DNA from: Salinisphaera hydrothermalis C41B8
GTDB taxonomy: Bacteria > Pseudomonadota > Gammaproteobacteria > Nevskiales > Salinisphaeraceae
Reading direction: 5' to 3'
DNA: 64,000 bases
Assembly: GCF_000732535.1 (NCBI RefSeq)
Contig: NZ_APNK01000004.1
Coordinates: forward strand, 1 to 64,000
Position numbers and translations under genes: made by a program. Each line of letters starts with the position of its first letter. Position 1 is the first letter of the stretch. The notes beneath the pieces are model-generated. The model worked only from the letters and a program-made list of their open reading frames with translations. It ran no database searches and was not told the origin of the DNA. Below, one piece after another: positions 47,904 through 56,315 of the stretch.

Positions 47904-47919
47904 CTAATACGGACTTAAT
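47904..47919 (+). promoter_or_regulatory. Response-regulator box 2 (CTAAT-N5-CTTAAT)
   Basis: The plus strand reads CTAATACGGACTTAAT, the same 5-5-6 arrangement as box 1 but facing dsbD, 24 bases before its ATG. Two copies in mirror orientation in a 136-base gap are unlikely to be chance. Confidence 0.7.
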
Positions 47920-47942
47920 CCGGCACGCCGACTCTGTGCGCC

Positions 47943-49787
47943 ATGATCGAGAACGCGTCCACTTTTCGATATCCGCGCCGGTGGCTTCTAGCCGCCGTTG
48001 TATTCATGTTGTTGTGCGGTTCCGGGGCGGCCGCCGCCGGTGCGGATACCCAGCAATCATTCCTCGCGCCCGGCAAGGCCTTCTCCTATACCGCCTCGGC
48101 TGGCCCGAACGGCAACGTCAGGCTGCACTGGCATGTGGCCGCCGGCTATTACCTCTATCGATCGCGGCTCAACATCCAGGGCGTCGAGGGCGCGGTTGGC
48201 CACGTCGACAAACCGGCCGGCCAACTCATCCACGATCCCTACTTCGGCGACGAACACGTCTATCGACACGATGTCACGATCACCGTCGCCCCCGGCCACG
48301 CGCGCCGCCTGAAACTCACCTGGCAGGGCTGCGCAAAGGCCGGCCTGTGCTACCCGCCTCAGCATGCCACCATCGACGTGCCCACGAGCGAGAGCGCTGC
48401 TGCCGCGCCGGGCGATAACCGCGCCAGCGCCAGACCGACCGCTGATGCTGCAGCCAAGACACCGCCGGCCGCCGACTCAGACCAGGCGTTCGCGACTAGG
48501 CTCGCCGACGGCGCGCTCGGCTGGACGCTGGCCGCGTTCTTCGGCATGGGCTTGCTGCTGGCGTTCACGCCCTGCGTGCTGCCGATGGTCCCGATTCTGT
48601 CCGGCGTCATCGTCGGCGCCGGCGCACGCGGCCTGCGCGGTGCCGCGCTCTCGCTCGCCTTCGTGCTGCCGATGGCCATGACCTATGCCCTGCTCGGCGT
48701 CGCGGCCGCGCTCGCCGGCGCCAATCTGCAGGTCGCGCTGCAGACACCGGCCGTACTCGGTGCCTTCGCGGCCGTCTTCGGCGTGCTGGCGCTGGCTATG
48801 TTCGGTGTGTTCGAGCTGCAGCTGCCGGCGCCGCTGCGTGATCGTTTGCATCGGGCCAGCGCCAACCGGCGTGGCGGGCACCTCGCAGGCGCGGCCGCCA
48901 TGGGCGTGATTTCCGCGGTTCTGGTCGGTCCGTGCATGACCGCTCCGCTGGCCGGCGCACTGCTGTATATCGCCGACAGCGGCCGCGTGGCGACCGGCGG
49001 CTTGGCGCTGTTCGCGCTCGGTCTCGGCATGGGCGCGCCGCTGATGGTGGTCGGCACGCTGGGCGCCCGGTTCATGCCCCGCCCGGGGCCATGGATGAAT
49101 GCCGTGAAAACGGTGTTCGGCTTCGTGCTACTGGCGACCGCCATCTGGATGATCGCACGGGTGCTGCCGGGCGCCGCCACGCTCATGCTCTGGGGCACCC
49201 TTGCCATCGCAGCCGGCCTTGCCCTCGGCTTCGCCGCTCGCTCGAGCCCTGGCGCCAAGAGCGGCCGTATTGCCGCTGCTACCGCCGCCATACTGCTCAT
49301 GCTCTGGGGTGGCGTGCTTGTGATCGGCGCGGCGGGCGGTGCGCGCGATCCCTTTCAACCACTGGCGTTCGCCGGCGCCTCGAAGCCACGAGCCGACGGC
49401 CTGAACGAGCGGTTCCAGACGGTTTCCGATCCCCGAGCGCTCAGGGCCGCGCTTGCCGACGCCCGAGAGAACCACCAATGGGCCGTGGTGGATTTCTATG
49501 CCGATTGGTGCGTGTCGTGCCAGGTGATCGATCGCACCGTGTTCGGCAACACCCGAGTTGCCAATGCCTTGAACAACGCCGCCCTGATCCGCCCGGACGT
49601 GACCGACGACAACGCCGCCACGCGCCGGCTGATGAAGCACTTCAACGTCGTCGGCCCGCCCACGATTATCTTCATTGCCCCGGACGGCCGAGAACAGCGC
49701 AGCGCGCGCGTCGTCGGCGAACTGGGGGCCGATGCATTTCTCCGCCACTGGCGCCGGGCCCACCAGAGCGCGGGCGACGCCTCATGA
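47943..49787 (+). CDS. dsbD: Thiol:disulfide interchange protein DsbD
   Basis: 614 residues. Signal peptide (to about residue 32), periplasmic alpha domain with Cys130 and Cys136 (GCAKAGLCYPPQ), eight-TM beta domain (about 180-480) with Cys in FTPCVLPMVPI and GPCMTAPLAGALL, and C-terminal thioredoxin domain with Cys523-x2-Cys526 (WCVSC). It carries electrons from cytoplasmic thioredoxin to periplasmic partners, here probably the TlpA-like and DsbG-like products of the next two genes. Start lacks a strong ribosome-binding site. Stop overlaps the next ATG. Confidence 0.93.
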   Translation: MIENASTFRYPRRWLLAAVVFMLLCGSGAAAAGADTQQSFLAPGKAFSYTASAGPNGNVRLHWHVAAGYYLYRSRLNIQGVEGAVGHVDKPAGQLIHDPYFGDEHVYRHDVTITVAPGHARRLKLTWQGCAKAGLCYPPQHATIDVPTSESAAAAPGDNRASARPTADAAAKTPPAADSDQAFATRLADGALGWTLAAFFGMGLLLAFTPCVLPMVPILSGVIVGAGARGLRGAALSLAFVLPMAMTYALLGVAAALAGANLQVALQTPAVLGAFAAVFGVLALAMFGVFELQLPAPLRDRLHRASANRRGGHLAGAAAMGVISAVLVGPCMTAPLAGALLYIADSGRVATGGLALFALGLGMGAPLMVVGTLGARFMPRPGPWMNAVKTVFGFVLLATAIWMIARVLPGAATLMLWGTLAIAAGLALGFAARSSPGAKSGRIAAATAAILLMLWGGVLVIGAAGGARDPFQPLAFAGASKPRADGLNERFQTVSDPRALRAALADARENHQWAVVDFYADWCVSCQVIDRTVFGNTRVANALNNAALIRPDVTDDNAATRRLMKHFNVVGPPTIIFIAPDGREQRSARVVGELGADAFLRHWRRAHQSAGDAS

Positions 49788-50629
49788 ATACGCTGAGCGT
49801 CGGCCCCTTCACGCTTGCCGTCGATCATGCGCTGATGATCCTTTCGCTGATCGCGGCCATGATCGCCGGGCGCTTGGCAGCACGCGATCGCAACGTTCCA
49901 ATTATCGATACGCTGATATCGCTCGCGCTGGCCGGCATACTCGCCGCCCGCCTGATCTTCGTGCTGCGTTACTGGAACCCGTACAGCCTTTCGCCTGTTT
50001 CGATCATCGATATCCGCGACGGGGGCTTCGATGCCGTCGGCGGTCTGGTCGGCATGGCGGCTTATGCCAGCTTTGCGGTATGGCGACGGCCACGACTGCG
50101 TCGTCCGCTGGGCCTAGCGATTCTCGCCGGCAGCCTGGTCTGGGGCGCGACCGGCGGTGCGCTGCAGCTGATCGGATCGAGCCGCATGATGCGGCCCGAC
50201 GTGCCCTTGCAGACCCTGACCGGCCGGACCACAACGCTCGACGCTCTGGCCCGCGCCCACCCCGGCGCGCCCATGGTGGTCAATCTCTGGGCAAGCTGGT
50301 GCCCGCCCTGCCGCGCCGAAATGCCAATGCTGGCCGCCGCCCAGCGTGCACACCCGGGCGTGCTGTTCATCTTTGCCAACCAAGGCGAATCGCCCGCGAA
50401 GATCGAGGCATTTCTCCGGCGCGAGTCGCTCAGCCCAAATCATGTCCTGGTCGACGCTGGGCAGCGCCTGGCGCGCGCTGCTGACGCCCGGGCTTTTCCG
50501 ACCACCTTGTTCTTCGATGGCACGGGTCACCTGGTCGAGCGCCATCTTGGCCTGTTATCGCGCGCCACTTTGGCCCGCGGCCTCGACCGCCTGTCTGTTC
50601 ATGCCCCAACCAAGGATTCCGGCTCATGA
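49784..50629 (+). CDS. TlpA/DsbE-type thioredoxin with N-terminal Lgt-like membrane domain
   Basis: 281 residues. The N-terminal half has four membrane segments (about 12-30, 42-62, 80-100, 108-128) whose pattern SVGPFTLAVDHALMILSLIA, ARLIFVLRYWNPY and RDGGFDAVGGLVG resembles the first half of prolipoprotein diacylglyceryl transferase (Lgt), without the catalytic C-terminal half. A thioredoxin domain follows (about 140-270) with active site WASWCPPCRAEM (Cys173, Cys176) and cis-Pro in RAFPTTLFF. It matches the middle gene of the dsbD-dsbE-dsbG module. Probably reduced by DsbD and active in the periplasm. Confidence 0.85.
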   Translation: MNTLSVGPFTLAVDHALMILSLIAAMIAGRLAARDRNVPIIDTLISLALAGILAARLIFVLRYWNPYSLSPVSIIDIRDGGFDAVGGLVGMAAYASFAVWRRPRLRRPLGLAILAGSLVWGATGGALQLIGSSRMMRPDVPLQTLTGRTTTLDALARAHPGAPMVVNLWASWCPPCRAEMPMLAAAQRAHPGVLFIFANQGESPAKIEAFLRRESLSPNHVLVDAGQRLARAADARAFPTTLFFDGTGHLVERHLGLLSRATLARGLDRLSVHAPTKDSGS

Positions 50630-51402
50630 TCAAATGCCTCACATGTCTGGGCACCCTGCTGCTCATCTTCGCCGCCAGCACCAACGCCGCTATCGCAGCA
50701 GACCATACCCCCGCCCCCATTCAGGCCCTGAAAAAACAAGGGCTGACGATGCACGGCACGTTCAAGGCGCCGGACGGCCTCACCGGCTATGCCGCGAGCT
50801 ACCAGGGCAGCCCGGTGGCGATCTATCTCACGCCGGGCGGACAACACGCGATCGTGGGCACCCTGGTCGATGGCCAGGGCGAGGATATGAGCGCCGACCC
50901 GTTATCGCGCCTGGTCGCCAATCCCGGCCATCAGAAAGCCTGGAAAAAGCTGGAGAACGCGACCTGGGTGCGCGATGGCGACAAGAACGCGCCGCGTACG
51001 ATCTATATGTTCACCGACGCCAACTGCCCGTACTGCCACAAGTTCTGGCAGGCGGCCCGGCCGTGGGTGAAAGCCGGCAAGGTCCAGATCCGGCATGTGC
51101 TGGTGGGCCTGCTCAAGCCATCGAGCCTGCCCAAGGCAGCAACCATCCTGGCCGCGAAGAATCCGTCCGCAACGCTCGACCGATCGGCGCGACACTACGA
51201 CAGCGGCGGCGTAACGCCGATGGCCCACGTCCCGGCCGGCCTGGTGCGCAAGGTCGGCGACAACACCAACTTGATGAAGTCGCTGGGGCTGTACGCCACG
51301 CCCACGATCTTCTATCGGACCCCGAACGGGCACGTCGCAGTAAAACAAGGATTGCCGCAGGGCCAGGCTCTGATCGACGTGATGGGCTCGCCGAAGCCCT
51401 GA
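50626..51402 (+). CDS. dsbG: DsbG/DsbC-type periplasmic disulfide isomerase/chaperone
   Basis: 258 residues. Signal peptide (about 1-25), N-terminal dimerisation domain (about 28-95), linker helix and thioredoxin domain with active site ANCPYCHKFW (Cys134, Cys137) and cis-Pro in YATPTIFYR (about 228). DsbG protects single cysteines from oxidation, with electrons from DsbD. Start overlaps the TlpA-like gene by four bases. Last gene of the module, followed by a long hairpin. Confidence 0.9.
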   Translation: MIKCLTCLGTLLLIFAASTNAAIAADHTPAPIQALKKQGLTMHGTFKAPDGLTGYAASYQGSPVAIYLTPGGQHAIVGTLVDGQGEDMSADPLSRLVANPGHQKAWKKLENATWVRDGDKNAPRTIYMFTDANCPYCHKFWQAARPWVKAGKVQIRHVLVGLLKPSSLPKAATILAAKNPSATLDRSARHYDSGGVTPMAHVPAGLVRKVGDNTNLMKSLGLYATPTIFYRTPNGHVAVKQGLPQGQALIDVMGSPKP

Positions 51403-51424
51403 TCGTGTCGAGACGCGAGCGGGG

Positions 51425-51478
51425 CTAGGGTCTGTCGAGGTTTCGTGCGCGTCCGCGCCAAACTTCAACAGACCCTAG
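51425..51478. terminator. Long hairpin between convergent dsbG and cydC genes
   Basis: CTAGGGTCTGT (51425-51435) pairs with ACAGACCCTAG (51468-51478); inside, GGTTT pairs with AAAC and GCGCG with CGCGC, giving a nearly continuous 54-base foldback. The right arm contains the cydC stop codon. There is no U-tract, but the placement suggests a bidirectional block to transcription. Confidence 0.6.
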
Positions 51479-53199
51479 GCCAGACGCAGATGCGCCCAGA
51501 AACGAGCGTCGGCCGCATCGGCACCACGTGGATTGATCTGCTCGATCACCCGCCCGTCTTCGATCACAGCGATTTCATCGACATAGCGCAGCACCGAGGG
51601 CCGATGCGTGATGACGAGCGTGGTCGCGCGCCTCATCAGGGGCGCCAATGCCGCGAGCACCTCGGCCTCCGAGGCCGGATCGAGGCCCTCGGTGGGCTCG
51701 TCGAGAATCAGAATCGGGGCGTTCTTGAGCACGGCGCGCGCGATCGCCAGCCGGCGCGCTTCGCCGCCGGACAGCTGCAGCCCGGCCTCGCCGACGAACG
51801 TATCCAGTCCGCGTGGCATGCGGGCAACACGCTCGGCCAGCCCGGCGCGGGCCAACGCGGCGTGAAGCTGTTCGTCGTTGGCCTCGGGGGCCGCGATACG
51901 CAGGTTGTCCGCGATGGTCGCGTTGAATAGATGCGTGTGCTGGGCCACAACCGCAAACCATTGTCGCAGCGTGGCCGTCGTATAGCGCTCGATGGGCACG
52001 CCACCGATTTCGATCGCGCCCGCCTGATAAGGCCAGAATCGCAGCAGCAGGTTCACGACGCTCGTCTTGCCCGCCCCGCTCGGCCCCACCAGACCGATCG
52101 CGCGGCCGGGCGACAGCGTCAGATCCGCCCCCGCGAGCGCCCAGGGCGCGGCGTCTTCGTAACGGAAATACACGTCGCGGAGCACGATATCGAACGTCGC
52201 AGGCGGCGCCGACTCGCTGGCCGGCTCGGCCACCGCGGGCTCGGCGTCCATGATTTCGAACACGCGCCGCGCGGCCGCTTTGGTTTCCGCCAGCGCGCGC
52301 AGCGCCGCAGGCAGCGGCGCCACGGCCTCGAAGCTGGCCATGACCAGAAACACGAGCATGGCCAGCTCGGGACCACCGATCACCCCGCGCGCGACCAGCG
52401 GAATCGCGAGTATTAGCGCGCCCCAGAGCGCGAGCCGCGACACCGTGGCCGAGGCTGCGTTGACGACGGCGTCGGCCCAGGCATCCCGACGCTGGGCCGC
52501 AATCAGCCCGCGCGAGAGCCGACGAATCCGCTGCGCCTGACGGCCGGTGACCTGGAAGGCCCACAGCTCGCCCATGCCGCCCACACTATCGGCCACCGTG
52601 GCGCGAAGATCGGCCAGCGCCTGGCGACGCTCGACGCCGCGCGCCCGGCTGGTTCGATACGAGATCCAGGGCAACAAGATGCCGGCCACGAGCAACGCGG
52701 CCACGTTGACCATTGCCACGGCCGGGCTGAATACGGCCGCAAACGCGTTGACCACGACGACACACAGCGCGGCGGCAATCGTGGGGGCGATGACGCGCAA
52801 ATAGAAGTTGTCCAGCGTATCGATATCCGCGCGCATGCGGCTGAGCAGATCTCCGCCGCGGTATCGCTGCAAGCCGGCCGGCGCCAACGGCTCCAGGCGC
52901 GCATAGAATGTGACCCGCAGCGTACTCAGCACGCGCAGCGTGGCGTCGTGGGTGATCAGACGTTCCAGATAGCGCCCGCCGGTGCGCACGATCGCCAGCC
53001 CCCGGATGCCGGCCGCCGGCGCGAAATAATTGATCGTGCCGAGGCCGAGCCCGGCCAGCGCCATGCCGGTGATGAACCAGCCGGCCAGCGCCATCAGCGC
53101 GACATTGGCCACAATCACGAGCGTGGCCAACCCGATGCCGAGCGCCAGCACGCCTCGATACGGGCGCAGCAGGCCGAACAGACGCCGCCAGTCGCTCAT
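51475..53199 (-). CDS. cydC: Heterodimeric cysteine/glutathione ABC exporter subunit CydC
   Basis: 574 residues, beginning at the ATGA overlap with cydD (MSDWRRLFGLLRPYR). Six-TM exporter domain (about 15-310) and ATPase domain with Walker A GPSGAGKTS (about 363), signature LQLSGGEARRLAIARA and Walker B ILILDEPTEGLD. CydDC exports reduced thiols (reported also for heme) and is needed to assemble cytochrome bd. Last gene of the cyd operon. Confidence 0.92.
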   Translation of the reverse strand: MSDWRRLFGLLRPYRGVLALGIGLATLVIVANVALMALAGWFITGMALAGLGLGTINYFAPAAGIRGLAIVRTGGRYLERLITHDATLRVLSTLRVTFYARLEPLAPAGLQRYRGGDLLSRMRADIDTLDNFYLRVIAPTIAAALCVVVVNAFAAVFSPAVAMVNVAALLVAGILLPWISYRTSRARGVERRQALADLRATVADSVGGMGELWAFQVTGRQAQRIRRLSRGLIAAQRRDAWADAVVNAASATVSRLALWGALILAIPLVARGVIGGPELAMLVFLVMASFEAVAPLPAALRALAETKAAARRVFEIMDAEPAVAEPASESAPPATFDIVLRDVYFRYEDAAPWALAGADLTLSPGRAIGLVGPSGAGKTSVVNLLLRFWPYQAGAIEIGGVPIERYTTATLRQWFAVVAQHTHLFNATIADNLRIAAPEANDEQLHAALARAGLAERVARMPRGLDTFVGEAGLQLSGGEARRLAIARAVLKNAPILILDEPTEGLDPASEAEVLAALAPLMRRATTLVITHRPSVLRYVDEIAVIEDGRVIEQINPRGADAADARFWAHLRLA

Positions 53200-55001
53200 C
53201 GCGCACCGCCAAAGACATCGTCCGCCCGATACAACGACCACAGCCGGGCATAATCCGCGCCGGCCGCCATCAGGGTCTCGTGATCGCCCCGCTCGGCCAC
53301 GCGGCCCTGATCGAGCAGCAGAATTTCATGCGCCCGCCGTACCGTATCCAGCCGATGGGCGATCATCAGCACCAGCCGATCCGCCGCCAGGCGTTCCACC
53401 GCCTCAGTGACGGCCGCTTCGCTGGCCGGATCCAACGCCGCGCTGGGCTCATCCAGTACCACGAGATCGGCCTCCTTGAGAAACGCCCGGGCGAGCGCGA
53501 CACGCTGGCGTTGCCCGCCGGACAGACCCTGGCCGTGGTCGCCGATCTGGGTGTCGTAGCCGGCCGGCAGCGCGTCGATGAAGGCGTCCGCATTGGCCTG
53601 GCGCGCGGCCTGACGCACCGCGGCGTCATCCGCATCCGGTCGGCCGAGCCGGATATTGTCGGCGATGGTGCCGTGAAACAGCGTGGGCTCCTGCGGCACC
53701 CAGGCGACGCGCTGCAGCCAGACCTCCGGCGAGATCGCGGCCAGATCGATACCGTCAACTTCGATCGAACCCGCCTGCGGCCGCAGAAAACCCAGCAGCA
53801 GATACGACAACGTGGTCTTCCCTGCCCCGCTCGGCCCGACCAGCGCCACCGGCCGGCCACGGCGCAACGTGAGATCGACGCCCTCCACCACCGGCGCGGC
53901 GCCGTCGTAAGCAAACGAAAGACCACGACAGGCCAGTTGCTGCGGCGGCTCGGTCAAGCCGCTCCGATCATCGCCTGCGCCGCGATCGACCGGCTCGAGC
54001 GCGGCTGTTTCAATCAACCCCTCGGCGGCGCCGATCGCTTCCATGCGGGCGTGATACTGCGCGCCCATATCACGCAACGGCCGATAGAATTCCGGCGCCA
54101 ACAGCAACACGAACAAGCCGGGCCAGAACGCCATCTCGCCGTAGTACAGCCGGAAGCCGATATACACGGCGACCATGGCGATACCCAGCGTGGTGAGAAA
54201 TTCCAGCACCAGCGAGGACACGAACGCCAGCCGCAGCACGGCCAGCGTGTCGCGCCGGTAGCCTTCGGCCATCGCGGCCACGGCCTCGAGTTCGCGCCGG
54301 CTGGCGCCGAACAGCTTGAGCGTGGTCAGGCCCTCGATGGCATCGAAGAAATGCGCGCTCATCCGGGCCAGCCGTCGCCACTGGCGCTGGTTGAGCGTTT
54401 CCGTGCCTTTGCCGATCAGCACCATGAAGAACGGCGCCAGCGGCGCGGTGATCAAGAGTATGACCCCGGACACCCAATCGCTGGGAAAGATCACCAGCAA
54501 CAGCACGATCGGCAGCATCGCCGCCAGCAGCATCTGCGGCAGATAATCGCGATAGTAGCGATCCATGGCTTCGACCGCGTCGGCGAGTCCGTGGGCGACG
54601 GCCCCGCTACGCTGCTTGCCGGCCGCGGCCGGACCGGCCGCGACGAGGCGCGCAAACAGGTCATCGCGCAGTCGTTGCTTGATCCGCGCCGCGCTCTCGA
54701 ACGCCAGCCCGTCCTTGAACACCGAGATCGCGGCACGCGCTGCGAACAGCCCGAGCAACCCCCAGAGCCACGGCATGACGGCGGCCAGCCCGTGCTGTTC
54801 GATCGCCACGGCATTGACGATCAGTGCCAGCAGCCAGGCTTGGCCGATCATGAGCGGCGCATCGAGCACCCCCACCGCGAACACCACGGCCAGCCCGCCG
54901 CGCTCCCCGGCCAGCCGAGCCCGCAGCCAGGCTTCGATACCACGGCGCTGGCGACTGGCCTGGCGGCTTGTCTTGCCCTGCGTGCGCGATTCGTCGCTCA
55001 T
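53196..55001 (-). CDS. cydD: Heterodimeric cysteine/glutathione ABC exporter subunit CydD
   Basis: 601 residues. Six-TM domain about 35-320 and ATPase domain with Walker A GPSGAGKTTLSYLL (about 398), signature GLSGGQRQRVALARAF and Walker B LVVLDEPSAALD, H-loop IAHRLDT. Partner of CydC, separated from the small upstream protein by 27 bases. Needed for cytochrome bd maturation. Confidence 0.92.
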   Translation of the reverse strand: MSDESRTQGKTSRQASRQRRGIEAWLRARLAGERGGLAVVFAVGVLDAPLMIGQAWLLALIVNAVAIEQHGLAAVMPWLWGLLGLFAARAAISVFKDGLAFESAARIKQRLRDDLFARLVAAGPAAAGKQRSGAVAHGLADAVEAMDRYYRDYLPQMLLAAMLPIVLLLVIFPSDWVSGVILLITAPLAPFFMVLIGKGTETLNQRQWRRLARMSAHFFDAIEGLTTLKLFGASRRELEAVAAMAEGYRRDTLAVLRLAFVSSLVLEFLTTLGIAMVAVYIGFRLYYGEMAFWPGLFVLLLAPEFYRPLRDMGAQYHARMEAIGAAEGLIETAALEPVDRGAGDDRSGLTEPPQQLACRGLSFAYDGAAPVVEGVDLTLRRGRPVALVGPSGAGKTTLSYLLLGFLRPQAGSIEVDGIDLAAISPEVWLQRVAWVPQEPTLFHGTIADNIRLGRPDADDAAVRQAARQANADAFIDALPAGYDTQIGDHGQGLSGGQRQRVALARAFLKEADLVVLDEPSAALDPASEAAVTEAVERLAADRLVLMIAHRLDTVRRAHEILLLDQGRVAERGDHETLMAAGADYARLWSLYRADDVFGGAR

Positions 55002-55028
55002 GATCGTGGGCGGCCCGAGCCTGGCGCG

Positions 55029-55262
55029 TCAGCGCGGGCGCCCCGCCGGCGCGCGGGCCAGCCGCGCGAACCCGACGATCAGCACGACCGCAAACAAGAA
55101 CACGCCGCCGGCCAGCCACCACAGGCCGGCGCTCATGCCGCCGAAGAAATGCGCGATCATGGCCAGACCGGCCAGCGGCGGCACTAAAAATGCTGCCGTC
55201 ATCGCCAGCATGGACCAGCGCAGCGCCGGAACGCGCGACTCGTTTCGGGGCTCGTGGGGCAT
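55029..55262 (-). CDS. Small two-TM protein in the cyd operon, unknown function
   Basis: 77 residues, two hydrophobic segments (about 17-39 and 45-68) separated by HFFGGMSAG; basic C-terminus RLARAPAGRPR. It starts one base into the cydB stop (TGATG), so translation is coupled. Position matches that of the small proteins (CydX, YbgE) found after cydB, but at 77 residues it is longer than CydX (about 37) and I see no clear homology. A role in oxidase assembly or stability is an inference from place only. Confidence 0.7.
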   Translation of the reverse strand: MPHEPRNESRVPALRWSMLAMTAAFLVPPLAGLAMIAHFFGGMSAGLWWLAGGVFLFAVVLIVGFARLARAPAGRPR

Positions 55263-56305
55263 CAGTGGCCGTAGCCGGTAAGCTTGGAAATCCGCGCCCG
55301 GAACACCCAGATCTGATACCAGTTATAGACCAGCATCACCGGCAGGAAGCCGCCCATCGCCATGGTGAACGTCACCAGCGACACCGATGGGCTGGCCGCG
55401 GCATAGATCGTCCAGGTGTTCGGCACCAGCCACGGCAGCATGGTGACCATCATTGCCAACCACATGATCGCGATGGCGGCGTTGAGCCAGAGGATGGCGA
55501 ACAGATCGCGGCCGAGCCGCGAGGAACGGCGCATGCGAAACACCGTATAAACCACGGCGACCGCCACCAGCGCCCAGGCCCAGACATACGGCCCGAGCCA
55601 TTTCTCGGCCGCCCAGGGAAACTTGAGCAGACTCCAGACGACGGTCACTACAACCGCCACCAGCGAGGCATAGAACGAGCGATCGACCCAGACCGCGGCC
55701 TGCTTGCGGATGTCCTCGGTGCGCTCGAAGCGCGCCCGCACAAACAGGCTGCCGGCCAGCGACGCGGCGATCACAGCGCCAATACCGGTCCAGACGGAAA
55801 ACGGCGATACGAAGCGCCACATGCCACCGGCATATGTCGGCACCGGGCCGCTGGTCAGCGGATAGCCTTCGAGCACCGCGCCCATCGCCATGCCGGCAAA
55901 GAACAGGGTGGTGAGGCTGGCGACGCCGAACAGGCCATCCCAGAGCTGGGTCGAGCGGTTCGCGTGATGCCGGAACTCGAGTGCGATGGCCCGCATCATG
56001 ATGCTCCACAGCACGATGACGAGCGGCACCAGCAGATAGTGGAACGCCGAGCCGTAAACCAGCGGGAAGGTACCGAACAGCACGCCGCCGGCCACCACCA
56101 GCCAGGTTTCGTTGGCGTCCCAGGTACCCGCCATGGCCGCCATCACACCGCCGCGCGCGTCCGGATCGCGCACGAACAGCGAGAAGACGCCGGCGCCCAG
56201 GTCGGCGCCATCGAGCATGATATAGAGCAGTAGACTGAACCCCAGCGCGAACCACCAGGCATAGATCACGAACAGCCGCAGATCGGAGATATCGGTAGGC
56301 ATCAT
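55262..56305 (-). CDS. cydB: Cytochrome bd ubiquinol oxidase subunit II
   Basis: 347 residues from ATG 56305 (MMPTDISDLRLF) with GAGGTGG upstream. Nine membrane segments; conserved LYIMLDGADLGAGVF near residue 27, RDPDARGGVMAAMAGTWDAN near 46 and FRHHANRSTQLWD near 110. Subunit II supports the heme-bearing subunit I. Ten bases separate it from cydA. A longer upstream frame overlaps cydA and was rejected. Confidence 0.94.
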   Translation of the reverse strand: MMPTDISDLRLFVIYAWWFALGFSLLLYIMLDGADLGAGVFSLFVRDPDARGGVMAAMAGTWDANETWLVVAGGVLFGTFPLVYGSAFHYLLVPLVIVLWSIMMRAIALEFRHHANRSTQLWDGLFGVASLTTLFFAGMAMGAVLEGYPLTSGPVPTYAGGMWRFVSPFSVWTGIGAVIAASLAGSLFVRARFERTEDIRKQAAVWVDRSFYASLVAVVVTVVWSLLKFPWAAEKWLGPYVWAWALVAVAVVYTVFRMRRSSRLGRDLFAILWLNAAIAIMWLAMMVTMLPWLVPNTWTIYAAASPSVSLVTFTMAMGGFLPVMLVYNWYQIWVFRARISKLTGYGH

Positions 56306-56315
56306 CGGCGCCACC

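Noticed and set aside
53280-55187. A 635-codon plus-strand open frame opposite cydD
   Set aside because: Antisense shadow of cydD with Gln/Arg/His-rich low-information sequence.
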